This document shows, piece after piece, positions 46,048 to 58,430 of a stretch of 64,000 nucleotides of DNA. The stretch is from positions 124,001-188,000 of the forward strand of contig BCIO01000001.1 of the NCBI GenBank assembly GCA_001599975.1. Reading direction: 5' to 3'. A program made the translations under genes and the position numbers. The notes under the pieces were generated by a model. The model was not told where the DNA came from. It ran no database searches and saw nothing but the letters and a program-made list of their open reading frames with translations. The DNA comes from Cystobasidiopsis lactophilus. Lineage: Eukaryota; Basidiomycota; Agaricostilbomycetes; Agaricostilbales; Chionosphaeraceae. Each line of letters begins with the position of its first letter. Positions within the stretch are counted from its first letter, which is position 1.

Positions 46048-47866
46048 CTAGGGCGAGCGACGTCCGGGAGCCGACTTGAGTTGAGCGTGCGCCTTCCACA
46101 TCAGCTGGCGAAGCTTCCTGCGTCGTAGAGCTTCAACGAAGGGACCCGATTTGGTTCCAGTTGCCACGCCACGCCAAAACTGAAGTTGCTCTTCCTGCAC
46201 GTCGCTGAGGCTGCTGGAACCGAACTTTTGCAAATGGTTGATAGCGCTATCGGCCAGCCTGTTAAGAAAGACATGAAGGAGATCCGCCTCTTGCGTGATA
46301 GCAACGTCAAGGATGAAGCTCGATCCGGGCATCCTACTCCGGCGAACCAGCTCGGCATGAACTTGGGCCCAGACTGCCATGACACTGTCGTAGACTGGCT
46401 TGTTGAGAGGAGCGGTGATGAGGTAGTCGTTCGTGTCAGGTATTCCCAAATGCAAATGAAACTGCCTGATGTCGCCATCGACCCTGGAGACCGCGACTGG
46501 AACCAACACAGGCTCGCTGTTGAATGGCGGCGAGAACAAAGGAATGATGGATCCATCCCCAAAGGGTCCGGAATACGGGCACATCAGGGTGCTGAGGATG
46601 CCAGCATGACGTAGGGCACTGCCAGGCAAGAGCGCAGGGTCATAAGTTGGTCCTTCCAGAACAGGTTCTAGGACACTTGAGCCCCTTCCAATGTGCGCTT
46701 TGTCGCTGTCAGTGAGCAATCTTGTCGCCTTTGATAAAGCAGGTTCGACGCCGGACAGCCCAGTGGTGAAGGCCCACGACCGCGCAGACCGTCGGACAGA
46801 CTCGCGCATTGCGTAGCTCGCAGCATCGCGCGAGTAGTCCGCATCCGACACTTTCATCGAAAGCTGATCTTGCCAACCGGGAAGAGACTCCAGATCTTGC
46901 ATGGGGATGCCGAACAATGACATGTGAGAGAAAGCGAAGGAGACGTCGTGACGGTGGCAAAGGGCGTATGCAACGTCAAAAGCGCGCCGAGCTAAACCCC
47001 GATTAGCGCCTTCGGTTGGTCCGCGACCTTCTTGGATGGTTAGGCCACAAGTGAAGATATGCAGGCGGCATTTGGTAAGCAATGCGCTTTGTATGACCAG
47101 ATCACATTCTTCAAGATGATGGAAAAGCACCTCGGAAGTCATGTTGACCCAGATGTAGGTAGATTGTCCAATGAGGTGAACGATGGTCGACAAGACGGCG
47201 TGAAAGTGGGACGCTGCCGATTTACCGGCCACAGATGCCGGATCCAAGTCGGAGATCGCGCCTCCGGACAGGGTTGTAATATTCCAACTTGGCCAATGGA
47301 ACATGGTGACCGGAACACTTTGGGAGGCGGTGCCAGTGCCGGCTTGAAAGACTGTCTGTTGCGGTGGCCCCAGCATGGTCTTGACAAGCCGATTCAGGGC
47401 GCCTATCATCGTGGTCTGTCCTATCATCGTGGTCTGTAAAAGGGTACGAAATAGCAAAGCAATGTCGGCATCGCTTGCCTAAGGACAGCTATAGAATGGC
47501 CTTACCCCCTCGGGCTTGCGACTCATCTGGCCAACGACAAAGACCTTCGGAAAAGCCGCCGGAGTGTGGTGCTTTTGCAGTTGGAGAAGGAACGCTGTGA
47601 TGCAGATGTAATCGTCCAATCTGCCGGCAAAGTTAGATGCGCGCAACGCTCAAGCCGACTGTCAGGTCAAAGACTGACTCCATATCCGTGCTGAATACCA
47701 AAGCAGACTCCATCAGGGACGGTGCTTTTGAGGCCTGCGCCGCCGCAAAAGACTGGGCAAACGTGACTCGGGGCACTTTGTTGAGGAAACTGTATGGTTC
47801 GCGGGCAAAGTCCCAGCCAGGGGCGGCGCCCGGGTGATGCAGTAGCTGAGCATGAGTCGCAGCCAT
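46048..47866 (-). CDS. Family A paralogue 2, remote nucleoside-hydrolase-like protein
   Basis: The gene has the same three-exon plan as its neighbours. Exon 1 includes LLHHPGAAPGWDFAREPYSF and ALVFSTDME; an intron (donor GTCAGT) leads to LDDYICITAFLLQLQKHHTP and KVFVVGQMSRKPEG. Exon 3 begins TTMIGQTTMIGALNRLVKTM, where an 18-bp unit is tandemly doubled, then VTMFHWPSWNITTLSGGAI, IGQSTYIWVNMTSEVLFHHL and AYALCHRHDVSFAFSHMSLF. The end is basic (AHAQLKSAPGRRSP). It is very close to copy 3 over coding and flanking DNA. No signal peptide is seen. The nucleoside-hydrolase link rests on the S-T-D-M-E-L-D-D motif and is inference. Confidence 0.6.
47403..47437 (-). repeat. 18-bp tandem duplication at the exon 3 start of family A copy 2
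   Basis: The unit CTATCATCGTGGTCTGTC (plus strand) occurs twice in a row here and once at the matching place in copy 3 (about 49804). It adds six codons right after the splice acceptor and keeps the frame. Confidence 0.85.
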
Positions 47867-48436
47867 GGTATTTAGAAGGATGTCGGTCGTTGTAGTTTGA
47901 CAGGACACGCTTTCTGCGACAGAGGACTTGGGCACGGCACGACTCGAGGAAACAGTAACCCAAGGCGGCCGGGATGGACGTCCGAGACTGACAGGGCTTC
48001 AGGTACGTCAACGTTAACCCAACGACGGCTTCTGAAGCTCTCTGTATACTGACGCCAACTCAAAACACGTCCACAGGAAGGTAGCGGAAGCTGTTCTCGA
48101 GTTTCGTCGAGCTCATGTTCGGGTAAGCACCTCCCACTGGCAGTTGCTCCTCTCCGACTCGTCGGCACCCATGTCCTGGTTCTGGCATCGCCTCATGGCA
48201 GCGTCGAGTGATAATCAAGGTCGAAAAGGGTTGTCATTGTGTTTGAGCAGCTCGAAGAAATTCATGCTCGGCGGAGCAGATGAGCTCTCAGAGCCGCGCC
48301 GCTAAACTCGCAGTGGCGGTTCGGTGGCGTCGTTTCAAAGGTCGGTGTGTAGAAGTCTAGTAATGCATAATCTAAGGCGTGTAAGGAACAAAAGCCGTCG
48401 CCCTCCTCTTTGTCAAGGATTAAAGGCTAGGGGCCG

Positions 48437-50246
48437 CTAGGGCGAGCGACGTCCTCGAGTCGGCTTGAGTTGAGCGTGCGCCCTCCAGATTAGCTGGCGA
48501 AGCCTGACGGCGACAGTCTTCCTGCGTTGTAGGGCTTCAACGAAGGGACCCGATTCGGTTCCAGTTGCCACGCCACGCCAAAACTGAAGTTGCTCTTCCT
48601 GCACGTCGCTGAGGCTGCTGGAACCGGACTTTTGCAAATGGTTGATAGCGCTATTGGCCAGCCTTTTAAGAAAGACATGAAGGAGATCCGCCTCTTGCGT
48701 CATAGCAACGTCAAAGATGAAGCTCGATCCGGGCAGCCTACTCTGGCGAACCAGCTCAGCATGAACTCGGGCCCAGGCTGCCATGACGCTGTCGTAGACT
48801 GGCTTGTTGAGAGGAGCGGTGATGAGGTAGTCGTTCGTGTCAGGTATTCCCAAATGCAAATGAAACTGCCTGATGTCGCCCTCGACCCTGGAGACGGCGA
48901 CTGGAACCAACACAGGCTCGCAGTTGAATGGCGGCGAGAACAAAGGAATGATGGATCCATCCCCAAAGGGTCCGGAATACGGGCACTTCAGGTTGCTCAG
49001 GACAGCCGCATGACGTAGGGCACTGCCAGGCAAGAGCGCAGGGTCATAAGTTGGTCCTTCCAGAACAGGTTCTAGGACACTTGAGCCCCTTCCAATGTGC
49101 GCTTTTTCGCTTTCAGTGAGCAAGCTTGTCGCCTTTGATAAAGCAGGTTTGACGCCGGACAGTCCAGTGGTGAATGCCCAAGACCGCGCTGACCATTGGA
49201 CAGACTTGAACATTGCGTAGCTCGCAGCATCGCGCGAATATTCCACATTCGACACTTTCATCGAAAGCTGGTCTTTCCAACCGGGCAGAGACTCCAGATC
49301 TTGCATCGGGATGCCGAACAATGACATGGGAGAGAAAGCGAAGGGGATGTTGTGACTGTGGCAAAGACCGTGAGCCACGTCGAAAGCGTGGCGAGCAAAC
49401 CCCCGATTGGCGCCTTCGATCGGTCCACGACCTCCCTGGATGGTAAGGCCACAAGTGAAAATATGCAGGCGGCATTTGGTCAGCAACGCGCTTTGTGTGG
49501 CCAGATCACATTCTTCAAGATGATGGAAAAGCACCTCGGAAGTCATGTTGACCCAGATGTAGGTAGAACGACCAATGCAGTGGACGATGGCCGCCAAGAC
49601 AGCGTGAAAGTGGGACACTGATTTATCCGCCACAGACGCCGACTTCAAGTCGGAAATCGCGCCTCCGGACAGGGTTGTAATATTCCAGCTCGGCCAATGG
49701 AACATGGTGACCGGAACACTTTGGGAGGCGGTGCCAGTGCCGGCTTGAAAGACTGTCTGTTGCGGTGGCCCCAGCATTGTCTCGACAAGCCGATTCAGGG
49801 CGCCTATCATCGTGGTCTGTAAAAGGGTACGAAAGAGCAAAGTAATGTCAGCGTCGTTTACCTAAGGGCGGTTATGGAATAGCCTTACCCCCTCGGGCTT
49901 GCGAATCATCTGGCCAACGACAAAGATCTTCGGAAAAGCCATCGGAGTGTGGTGCTTTCGCAGTTGGAGAAGAAACGCTGTGATGCAGATGTAATCGTCC
50001 AATCTGCCGGCAAAGTTAGATGCGCGCAACGCTCAAGCAAGCTCCCAGATCAAAGACTGACTCCATATCCGTGCTGAACACCAAAGCGGACTCCAGCAGT
50101 GATGGCATTCTCATGGCCTGGGCCGCGCAAGACTTGTCGAAAGTGACTCGGGGCACTTTGTCGAGGAAACTGTATGGTTCGCGGGCAAAGTCCCAGCCCG
50201 GCGTGGCGCCCGGGTGATGCAGTCGCTGACCAGTAACCGTAGTCAT
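48437..50246 (-). CDS. Family A paralogue 3, remote nucleoside-hydrolase-like protein
   Basis: Nearly the same protein as copy 2. Exon 1 reads RLHHPGATPGWDFAREPYSF and ALVFSTDME; exon 2 LDDYICITAFLLQLRKHHTP and KIFVVGQMIRKPEG; exon 3 TTMIGALNRLVETMLGPPQQ through to KPTRGRRSP. It has a few extra codons near the C-terminus (RRKTVAVRLRQLIWRAHAQL) relative to copy 2. Introns sit at identical places and even the introns are similar, so copies 2 and 3 separated recently or have been homogenised by gene conversion. It lies upstream of GYP7 on the same strand. Confidence 0.6.
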
Positions 50247-50847
50247 CGCTGTGAGCCCAGGTATCACGTTGTTGCGGTCCAAGAGACCAGTCAAGGCTTC
50301 CCGCGGCACGGGCACAGAGTTCGAAACTTGGAATTTAACTGTAAGTTCTGGTAGGGGTTAGATAGCCCGAGGGATGTCCCATGAATCGGCGTACTCTGAA
50401 GTCAAGAGGCCCCGTCGAGCGTGGTTCCAAGTTGAATAAAACAGGGAGAGTTGCTAGAGGCGACCGGACAGTGGACTGGCGAAGCATTTCCTCGTGGTCG
50501 TCCGCGAGCCTTCGAGTCCAGATTAAAGAGAAAGAGATTCAGTTCAGACGCGCAGCTGCAGACTTCACGGGCCCCGGAAATGGCATCGGCGTCATCGGCG
50601 TCCGTTGACGACTCGACGGTCGCTGCCGATGCAACTGCTCCTCTGAGGCCGACCTGCTGAAGCTGAAATGAGAGACAGCAGTCATTCAGACGCTCCGCAT
50701 AACATTAAGGGTTGATGGCAGTGAAGAGCAAAAAAGTTGCCATCTGGCAGCTGCCAATGCAATTGCGGAGCAAATATAGTGATGGTGGCAACACAAGGAA
50801 CAATGCTATGCAAGAACATACATCCAATCTATACAATCTGAGTTCCT
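50247..50847. other. Intergenic
   Basis: 600 bp between family A copy 3 start and the GYP7 stop codon. No gene is supported. It should hold the copy 3 promoter and the GYP7 3' untranslated region. Confidence 0.4.
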
Positions 50848-53509
50848 TCAAGTCAACAGCGCCCGCAATTGCTCATCGACCAACGGCGGCGCCTTCTCCT
50901 GCCCTTTGCCACTGCCCTTGCGACTCTTCAAACCCGCGCTGGAATCACCTTGGTTGAGGTCGTCCAGATAGGCCTGTTTCCGATCTTGCCTGTCTATGAT
51001 GTCTTTAAGCGTCAACCAGAGCACTTCGGCTTGGCACAGCAAAGGCTGGATGTCCATGGTCACTGTTCGACGACCTTTCATTGCTACCCTAGAGACGACG
51101 AAGAGAGAAGAGGACGAACTGGACAGCTCGTTGCAAAACTTGAGCACCTCGTCGAAGGACCGAAGGTAGCGCATAATGACGGTCCGGTGGGACTCCAAGA
51201 TGGCGAGGGCGATGAACAGGTGGAAGTGGACGCCGTATTGGTTGGTGAGGAGGTTCTCCCAGCATTTGAGAACGTCGTCCAGCATGAACTCGCGCTGTTA
51301 TTTCTCGCAACATGGGCATTCTGCAGGCGAATCAAGCAAGGCGCGAAACGGACCTTGAAAAGGATCAAGATCCACCGGAAGCAGAAGAACAGGTTCATCG
51401 AGTCGCTCTTTTCCAAGAAAGAATACAGCGTGGGGTCCATGACTGTGGAGCTTGCCGTGAGTTGTGCATCCATCGATGGGTGGCCAGGACCCACCAGCAA
51501 TGAGTTTTTGCAAGTTTGACAGCTGGGCCTTCATGCCACTTTGGTCCCTCAAGAAGTTCGGCTTCTGTTGCATCCACCAAGTCTAGGCATCAGCGATTTC
51601 CTGATGAAGTAAAGGGAGGAAGACGAACCATGCGCTCCATGAAATTGACGAACCCCCAGAACGTCAAGCTCTCGTCCCCCTGCAAGCAGATATAAATGGG
51701 CGACGCCAGATCGCTCATGCCCTGCACATAGCCCAGCTCCTTCTCGTAGCAGTTATACGTCAGCAGGACGCTCTGCAACCTTCGCACATGCGCGTTGCTG
51801 GGAGGCTGGCCGCCTGCCAGGTCGGCGCGCTGTTCTTCCACCGGCACAGAAGGCTCGGGCTCATCCGGCGGGTCAGAGAAGAGGGGCTGGGTCCGGTCGG
51901 TGCGCCGGCAGTCGATTTCGACTCGGTGGCGCTCCTCCTTGAACTCTTCGGTGGCCTGAACTTCAGCGTTCTCCGACCATTGCGCCTTCAAGCGTTCATA
52001 CTCTTCCGCCTTGGCAGCTCGAATGGCCTCCCTCGAGGGCGCGGTCGAGTCCCAAGGGTAGATGCCAAGTAAGAAAGGCCAGGCTTCTCGTCGCGCCTCC
52101 CCCTCGAAGCCGCGTTGGAAGATGCGTTGCTTGGCCTCTTGCTCGGACAACAGTAGGCGAGATTCGGGAGCGGGGGAAAACCAGGCTTGCCATTCGGTCA
52201 AGACTATCGGTTGGTTGACGGCTCTCGAGGTTCTCGGTCTGGTCAGGCCATAAGTTGACTGTGCTTTCCCCAACAGGTATGAGCTTCGGTAAAGATCATG
52301 CAAGAGGAGAAGAAACGCACGGCCAGCACCTCAAACGCCCCCAGTGCAGACGCCTCCTCGCCATCTGGCGAAGCCCCAACTTCGATCCTCCTCAGCCTCT
52401 CTCCCTCCTCCGCGACCTGCCTCGCCCACTTCGCCAAGAACACGGCAGCCTGGTTGAACTCCCTAACCCCGGCATTTTCTAGGCTCGTACTGAATTCCGG
52501 CGTGGGTTCAGCCAAGGACTGGATAGGTGGCGGTAGGTGTGGTAAGACCGGCTTGGCGAGGGAGTGGGAGAGGATGGGTTTAGCCAGGTCTTTAGCTGCT
52601 GTCCGAGCCGAGCGGGTGAGGCGGGAGAAGGTGGAGAGCACTTGGAAGGTCAACTGGTCCATTGGCGCATTGTTCTCTGAGCGACTGCGGCCGGACATGG
52701 GTGGGCCCTCTAGAGATTGATGCAGGATGGAAGACCGCTGTCGTTGTGGCCGGCGGAGGTGGGAGGGGACTGGGTCGTCGCTGTCGGAGTAAGACGTGGA
52801 CTGCTCGGGCAAGTCGTCAAAGGCCGGCATGGAATGAACCTCCAAGTCGGCCTTGGACGGGTTGACGAGGAACAGCGTAGGCTCTAGCGTGGACTTGACC
52901 AGTGTAGCGTGCTTCCTGAGTCGTTGAAGCAAAGCCTCGCCGCCCCAGGATGGAATCGACGTCTTGCCAGTGTTCTGGCGGACGTCGCGGGAGAAGATGG
53001 TGGATGCCGATTCGAGGTCGTGGAAGTACAGCGTGGGCAGAGTGGCGCCACCGAACAAATGGACGGCGACGGAGCCGTGCCAGGAGGACAAGCTGGGCGG
53101 GTGGACGGTGAGGGAGTAGACCTGGACCAAGGGCACGCAGAACGCGGTCGAGTCGCGCCGGACGGCATCTTCAGGCCAAGCAATCGCTGTTGACTCTTGC
53201 CCGTCCGCGTTCACACACACAAAGTCATCGGGCGCCAGCGTCAGCGGCAGGAAGGCCAAGTGCGCTCCCTGGCCCTGGCGCTCGAGCAAGCAGCAGTAAC
53301 CCTCTTGGTTGTCCCGCGCTTGGACTGTCGGGTGCACGGCGACCTTCGACTTGGTCCAGAGCAGCCGCCACTCCTCCTGGTCCGGCTTGTTGGTCGGCAG
53401 CACCTCCACGTAGCTCCCATGCTGCTCGCCACCTCAGCTCGCCGTCTCTGAACTTATTGGCTCATGCACTGCTCACGCTGATCGTCTCAGGCTCAGGCGC
53501 GCCTCCCAT
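50848..53509 (-). CDS. GYP7: Rab GTPase-activating protein, TBC domain (GYP7/TBC1D15 type)
   Basis: A short first exon (MGGAPEPETIS) joins by a 40-odd-nt intron to a segment reading GSYVEVLPTNKPDQEEWRLL, then WTKSKVAVHPTVQARDNQEG, the family's typical 'SKSKVYVHPT' opening. A PH-like N-terminal domain (TLYFHDLESASTIFSRDVRQ) precedes the catalytic TBC domain: RIFQRGFEGEARREAWPFLL, with the Arg finger next to the W-x-F-L-L-G, and LGYVQGMSDLASPIYICLQG, with the Gln finger. Then come FWGFVNFMERM, NFLRDQSGMKAQLSNLQKL, TVMDPTLYSFLEKSDSMNLF and FHLFIALAILESHRTVIMRY. It inactivates Ypt7/Rab7-like GTPases on endosomes and vacuoles. At least three introns lie in the last 750 bp. Confidence 0.92.
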
Positions 53510-53775
53510 TCTGATTGTTGGTCGAGCAGTGATCAACGCCGGAGAGCAGCGATGGGGAAGGGGGAGAGGACAAGGTTCGCACGCCGTGAGGCGAGGTCGC
53601 GATGACGAGCGTTCGCCACTCATGGGCCAATCGCGTCAAAATGGGCGGGCTCTTGGTCCCTTGCTGGCAGATAGATTCAAGGAAGCGTCTGCGGGTAGGG
53701 CAAGCGCGATACAAGGGATATTGCAGCCAGGAGGGTTCGGATTTGCCACCCAGCTAAGCCCTTACGACCACATTC

Positions 53776-54857
53776 TCAAACCTTCGAGCCCGTAGTAGCT
53801 GGCTTCTCAAGCTGGAGGGTTAAATATGGCAGAAGCCTATCGAGGGACCAGCGTCGCTCCAGTTTGGCATTCGTATAGGCCGCCATGTCCCTGATGTGCC
53901 AGTCTTCCAGAACAGGGTATCCCTTCAGGTGGCCATGCACTACAAGGAGCCGGAGGTGCTGGTCCATGTACACTTGAGAGTGCTCGGGAATCTCCCGAGT
54001 GAAGCCGGTGGCGAAGGGAAAGTCATCCGACCCGGTCACAGCCAAAAGGTCCATCTTGGCGCAGGTGACTTCGCCAATGTCGCGACGGCCCTTAGTGTGC
54101 TGTGAGATCTGGAGTCGTTAAAGAAGCTTTCAAGCAAGGGACGAGCAAAAGCGAACCTTCTCCTGATAGGTCGTCTTGTCAAAAGGATTGGGTCGGCCCG
54201 GGTGGGCCTTGGCCCACGACGAAGCCAACGCATCATGGAGCAGGTTGCGCTTTTCCAAGTTGAAGTGGGCGCTCGCAGGCTTTTGGGCTCCGTGCGAGTA
54301 ATGAGTTATGACAGCGCCAAATGCCGGCCCCAGCAGGTGGATGCGAACACCGTAGAGAGAAATTTCCGATTCGCTAATCGCGGGCACCAAAATCAACATG
54401 GAACTGCTTTGTTCGGTATAGATCTTGGGCCCCAAAGGCAATCGGTTAAGAGGATGGACCGCTCAACGAATTGGGACAACCTCACCCCTTCCAACGGCTT
54501 CGACGAGAACAGATTGCCATTGAGAGCTGCGGTCATGTTTGACGCGCGGACAGGGTCGTGTTTGAGGATTGCTCGAAAGTTAATGAGCAGGGCCAAGATA
54601 TCCACGGCCGCCACCGAAACGCCGCGGAGAGGCATGCCAGGTTCGGACGCAGGTTGGCCGAGCTGAAGAGTAAGCCGGCACAATCCCTTGGCTCCAATAA
54701 CCTCGTGAAGTAGGTCAGGGTGCCTCCTTGACGGAGGCGCAAACGGGTGTCGTGCGGTCGCCGCCGAATAAATCACTGCTGCGGCAGAGTCGTCGAAGAA
54801 CTTGTTAGCTTCGGCAAGCAGCTTTGGGTCCGGTCGAATTGCCCAGGAGCAAGACAT
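53776..54857 (-). CDS. Family B member 1 (subfamily 1), unknown function
   Basis: Exon 1 starts MSCSWAIRPDPKLLAEANKF and includes VSVAAVDILALLINFRAILK and ASNMTAALNGNLFSSKPLEG. Exon 2 has SMLILVPAISESEISLYGVR and the signature AVITHYSHGAQKP. Exon 3 opens HTKGRRDIGEVTCAKMDLLA with DDFPFATGF and ends LQLEKPATTGSKV. The three-exon plan and the three signatures (D-x-x-A-L/H-L-I-N, H-x-x-H-G, FPF) are shared by all family B genes. About 310 residues. I do not recognise the family. An upstream frame (to 55082) has no ATG. Confidence 0.55.
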
Positions 54858-55324
54858 TGATGACAAGGAAAGAGAGACGAGTACGGTTGGGATTCCGTTC
54901 TTTGGTGGTAGCCTCCTCGTGAACTGGCTAACAGAGGTAAGGCCGCCCGACTGCGAGAGAGAAGCCTGACCACCCGCTCCTAGAGCAATGAAGGACAAGA
55001 GACTCAAGGGAAGAGAGCCGACGCCGGTAGCCTTCCAAGATATCGAGCCCTGCGCCTTGGGCCTTCGGGAGAATTGGGACAAAGGTAAACAGAATCGAGT
55101 AGTTGTGGTCGGTGCACTCCGCTGGCAGCTGTGAGAAGTATTGAATGTCTACTGCTGTTTACGAGGTTCTAGCCTGAATGCAGGAATCGGAATAGCAGCA
55201 AAGCTTGACAGGCAATCCGAGCACTCCGGTACAGCATCTCCAGATTCAACTTCTCCAAGATGAAAGTGGTCATTGAGCGCCAAGGTAACCATTTTGCGGC
55301 AAGGTAACCATTTTGCTCCCGGCA

Positions 55325-56636
55325 TCAACAAGGCCCACTTTCGGCCTCCAGGCGATGGTGGATGGCCACCCGAGAGACCCGGTCATCGGAAAGGAACATG
55401 ATTGACTTTAGGCCAGTATCGGGATCTTCCTGGGTATGATGGAGAGTGAGGTCGGTAGCATGGATGCGGCCGCTCAACGCCAAAAGCTGCATGCGATGCC
55501 CGATTCGTTCGAGTGCATCTGCCTCGACAAATGGCACTAAGACTTGAAGTCTTCGGAGCTTCAGAGTGCGATTGATGGCGTGGGCTGCATGAAAGCGCTT
55601 GGTAACGAAAGGGAAAGCGGCGGCCACAAGGTGCGGGCGGTGAGCCTGATACTCGACCTTGGCGGTGGCTATCTTGGCTTGTTCTTCTAAGCTGTTTCCA
55701 CCGAAAGTGTGCTCCTACAAAATGATGATAGGATTCGTTAAGCGAATGATTGAGGGCCAGAAGTTCGACCAGCGCACCTCGACAAATTCCAAAAGAAGAT
55801 TGACCGGGCTGACCTTGAGGGCACAGCGCTTATCAACCTTCAAGTCATGATTCCCCCATTTTCCCCATTCAGTTTGAAGCCAAGACCGAAAGATTTGGCA
55901 TCGCTGCTGGAATTTGGCCTCGCTCGGGGCCCTGAGGCCGTGCGATTGAATGGCTACTCTAGTTGGCCGCTTGCCAGTGTGATCTAAGTGAACTGCGTAG
56001 ACGATCACCTGCCATTCTTTCTGTTCTGTCTCGAGCGACAGGATGAGGAGGAGTGAGAGACCCCCGGACACCTTGGGGGCAGAGCAAGATGAGTCTCTGG
56101 ACAGCACTGAGCATATGCGTGTGCTGACGCACTCTGGGCAGCGGGTACACTGCAGTCGGATGAGTCTCATCAGGAGGTACTTTCAAAGGGCCAAAGCGAT
56201 GACTCTGAGAGTAGACAGTCGTGGGCAAAATGCGGACAACTGCCTCCTGTGCGTGGAAGGTCTGCAGGTTCCAGAGCACAGCGAACAGGTCCAGCATGGC
56301 GAGTCCAAAGTGGGTGTTAGTCGTATTGAACGCCGGAATATGAAACGTCAGTCCACGACCGCCAGAGTCGTTGTCCTCCAGCAGGGCATCTTGAACGCAC
56401 GGAAAATCTTGGCTCGGAAATTCAGGTCCAGGCATCGGGTAGTAGCGCTCGTAGGTCTCCAGAGTAACATGCATGCGCCGGCCTTTAGGAAGACTGAACT
56501 GAAGCCAAGCGAGTTCATTCGCTGTCAAGGCAGTTGCCGCCCAAGGATGCCCTGAGAACTCTTGGGCAGACGGGGCAGGAATGACAAAGGGGGCACCAGT
56601 GCCATCGGCTGTGGATTTCAGATGGGCAGGAGGCAT
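55325..56636 (-). CDS. Family B member 2 (subfamily 2), unknown function
   Basis: It starts MPPAHLKSTADGTGAPFVIP and has HPWAATALTANELAWLQFSL, a HVTLETYERYYPMPGPEF strand, then the key block LAMLDLFAVLWNLQTFHAQE and AVVRILPTTVYSQSHRFGPL. Exon 2 reads GLSLLLILSLETEQKEWQVI, VYAVHLDHTGKRPTRVAIQS and HGLRAP. Exon 3 opens HTFGGNSLEEQAKIATAKVE, has VAAAFPFVTKRFH and ends HHRLEAESGPC. Relative to subfamily 1 the N-terminus carries the VRILPT strand. It is of unknown function, probably cytosolic, with no signal peptide or membrane span. Confidence 0.6.
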
Positions 56637-57127
56637 TGCAGCAGAGACTTCGTGGTTAAGGGAGGAGAGAGGCGAATGGAGAAATGATGTCCAGGCGGCA
56701 GAGACTAGCCCTGGGCTGCATCGCCTCGGCAGGGAGATGCCAAGGGCCCGGACCTGAGTTTTGCAGTGCAGCCGACTCTTGAAATGCCAGCCATACGGGC
56801 TCTTCTTCGCAACAGAGCCTTGCCAGAGACGCGGACGGAGAGTCCGAGATTCAGCTCAGCGGCCAATTCGAAACTTCAAAGAGCGGAGGCTCCTTCTTCC
56901 ATTGGCAGGCATTTGGGAAGATAGAAACCGGGGCATGCATCGTGAAGTACAGCCCTGTTGTGAAGGATGAAGAGGAAAGGGTCGACCCAATGGAGGCCAA
57001 CTTCTCAAATTGCAGACCCAGCGATGGTGGCGAATCTCCTCAGGCTTTTGGTGCATCACGCTGTCGCAGACCGCTGTACAGCTTCTATGGTAGCTACAGG
57101 TCATCCGAGTATAGCGAACGGTCTAGA

Positions 57128-58390
57128 TCAAACAGAGCCCTGTGTGGCTGAGTCCTGCTCCTCCGAAGTAAAGTGCACCCTCTGTTCTAATCTCTCAGAG
57201 CGAGGAGCGGACAGCAAGTAGGACAGAAGATACTCACAGTCCTTTTCTGGTACGCTGCTCTGAACAGGGGTGTACCGAACGAGAAAATTCGTTGTCCCGT
57301 TGCTCCACCATTGGGCCTCGGACACACCTCCCGCCCTTTTAGAGTAGTACACAGAGATGGGCTCCGGTTTCACGGTCATGATGCGTCCGGTCAAGACAAA
57401 GTTCTCCATGTGATGTCGGATGTTGACTAGAGCGTGCGGCCGTAGTGAAGCGATCGTCACGGCAGCGCTCGAGAAGCCCCGCCATCCGGGAAGAACTTCT
57501 TTTTCATTGGTAACAAAGGGGAAATTGGGAAGTCTGGCGCTTGGGTGTCTGCATTGGTACTCGATCTTGGCAGTGGCGACAGCGACTTGCTCTGAGAAGC
57601 TGCTGCCTCCTTGAGTGTGCTGTTATATTCGTGACTCGTGAATTGTGAAGTCCGAAAGCAAGACGACATACGAGCGAACAGCGCTGGTGGGGCAAAATCC
57701 AACGGCGTTCTTGGCCCAGCCAACTTTCGAAGCCCGCCACTCGGCTCGCAAGAAAGTCGCGAGATGGCTGTGGACCATGGGAATGGATCACCAAGGCTGA
57801 CAGTCCGCCCGATGTTTTGAAATGGGCAGCGTAAACAAGCATTCGCGCTTGGCTTCCCGAACTCTCGATGGACGGCACCAGCAGGAGGGATAAGCCGGCA
57901 GTCTGCTGCTCTTTCAGGGCCCCATCTCTGCGAAGCAAGGCAGAAGGCTCACTTTGAGAATTGGATGCAGTACATGCGCGTCCTTTTCGCCGGCGTGATG
58001 GGGAGCAGAGTAGACAGAGGTCGGCAGGATCCTCACCACCTGCTTACTGACAAGCTGGCATACTCGATCCCAAAGGACGGCCAGAATGTTCAAAGCAGAA
58101 ACAAACAGATCATCCGGGTCGTTTTGTCTGGCACGGCCTGGTACCGTGAAGGCGACCTGCCACCGGGCCAACGCACGACTTGCTTCGCTTGCTGCGCCGT
58201 AAGGACTGGGATGGTGGTACCAGTCTGGAAGAGCAAGAGCATCAAAAAGAACATGAACGTCGCAGCATCTCAGCTTGGCCGCTAGTGACTCGAGATCCTT
58301 GGCGGGCAAAGGCGACGCCCAAGAGCGCGAGTCCAACTCAGACATTGGCGGCGTCTTCTCCTGGATGGCCAAAGGGCTTCTCATAACCAT
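57128..58390 (-). CDS. Family B member 3 (subfamily 2), unknown function
   Basis: It starts MVMRSPLAIQEKTPPMSELD and has SWASPLPAKDLESLAAKLRC, VSALNILAVLWDRVCQLVSK and QVVRILPTSVYSAPHHAGEK. Exon 2 gives GLSLLLVPSIESSGSQARML, VYAAHFKTSGGLSALVIHSH and GPQPSRD. Exon 3 opens HTQGGSSFSEQVAVATAKIE with RLPNFPFVTNEKEVLPGW and ends EEQDSATQGSV. It aligns with members 2 and 4 throughout. Upstream, 58431-58687 is a repeat shared with the promoter of member 4. Confidence 0.6.
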
Positions 58391-58430
58391 TTCTGCTGGT
58401 GCGTGAGCATGAGAGGAGAACGATAGCTAG

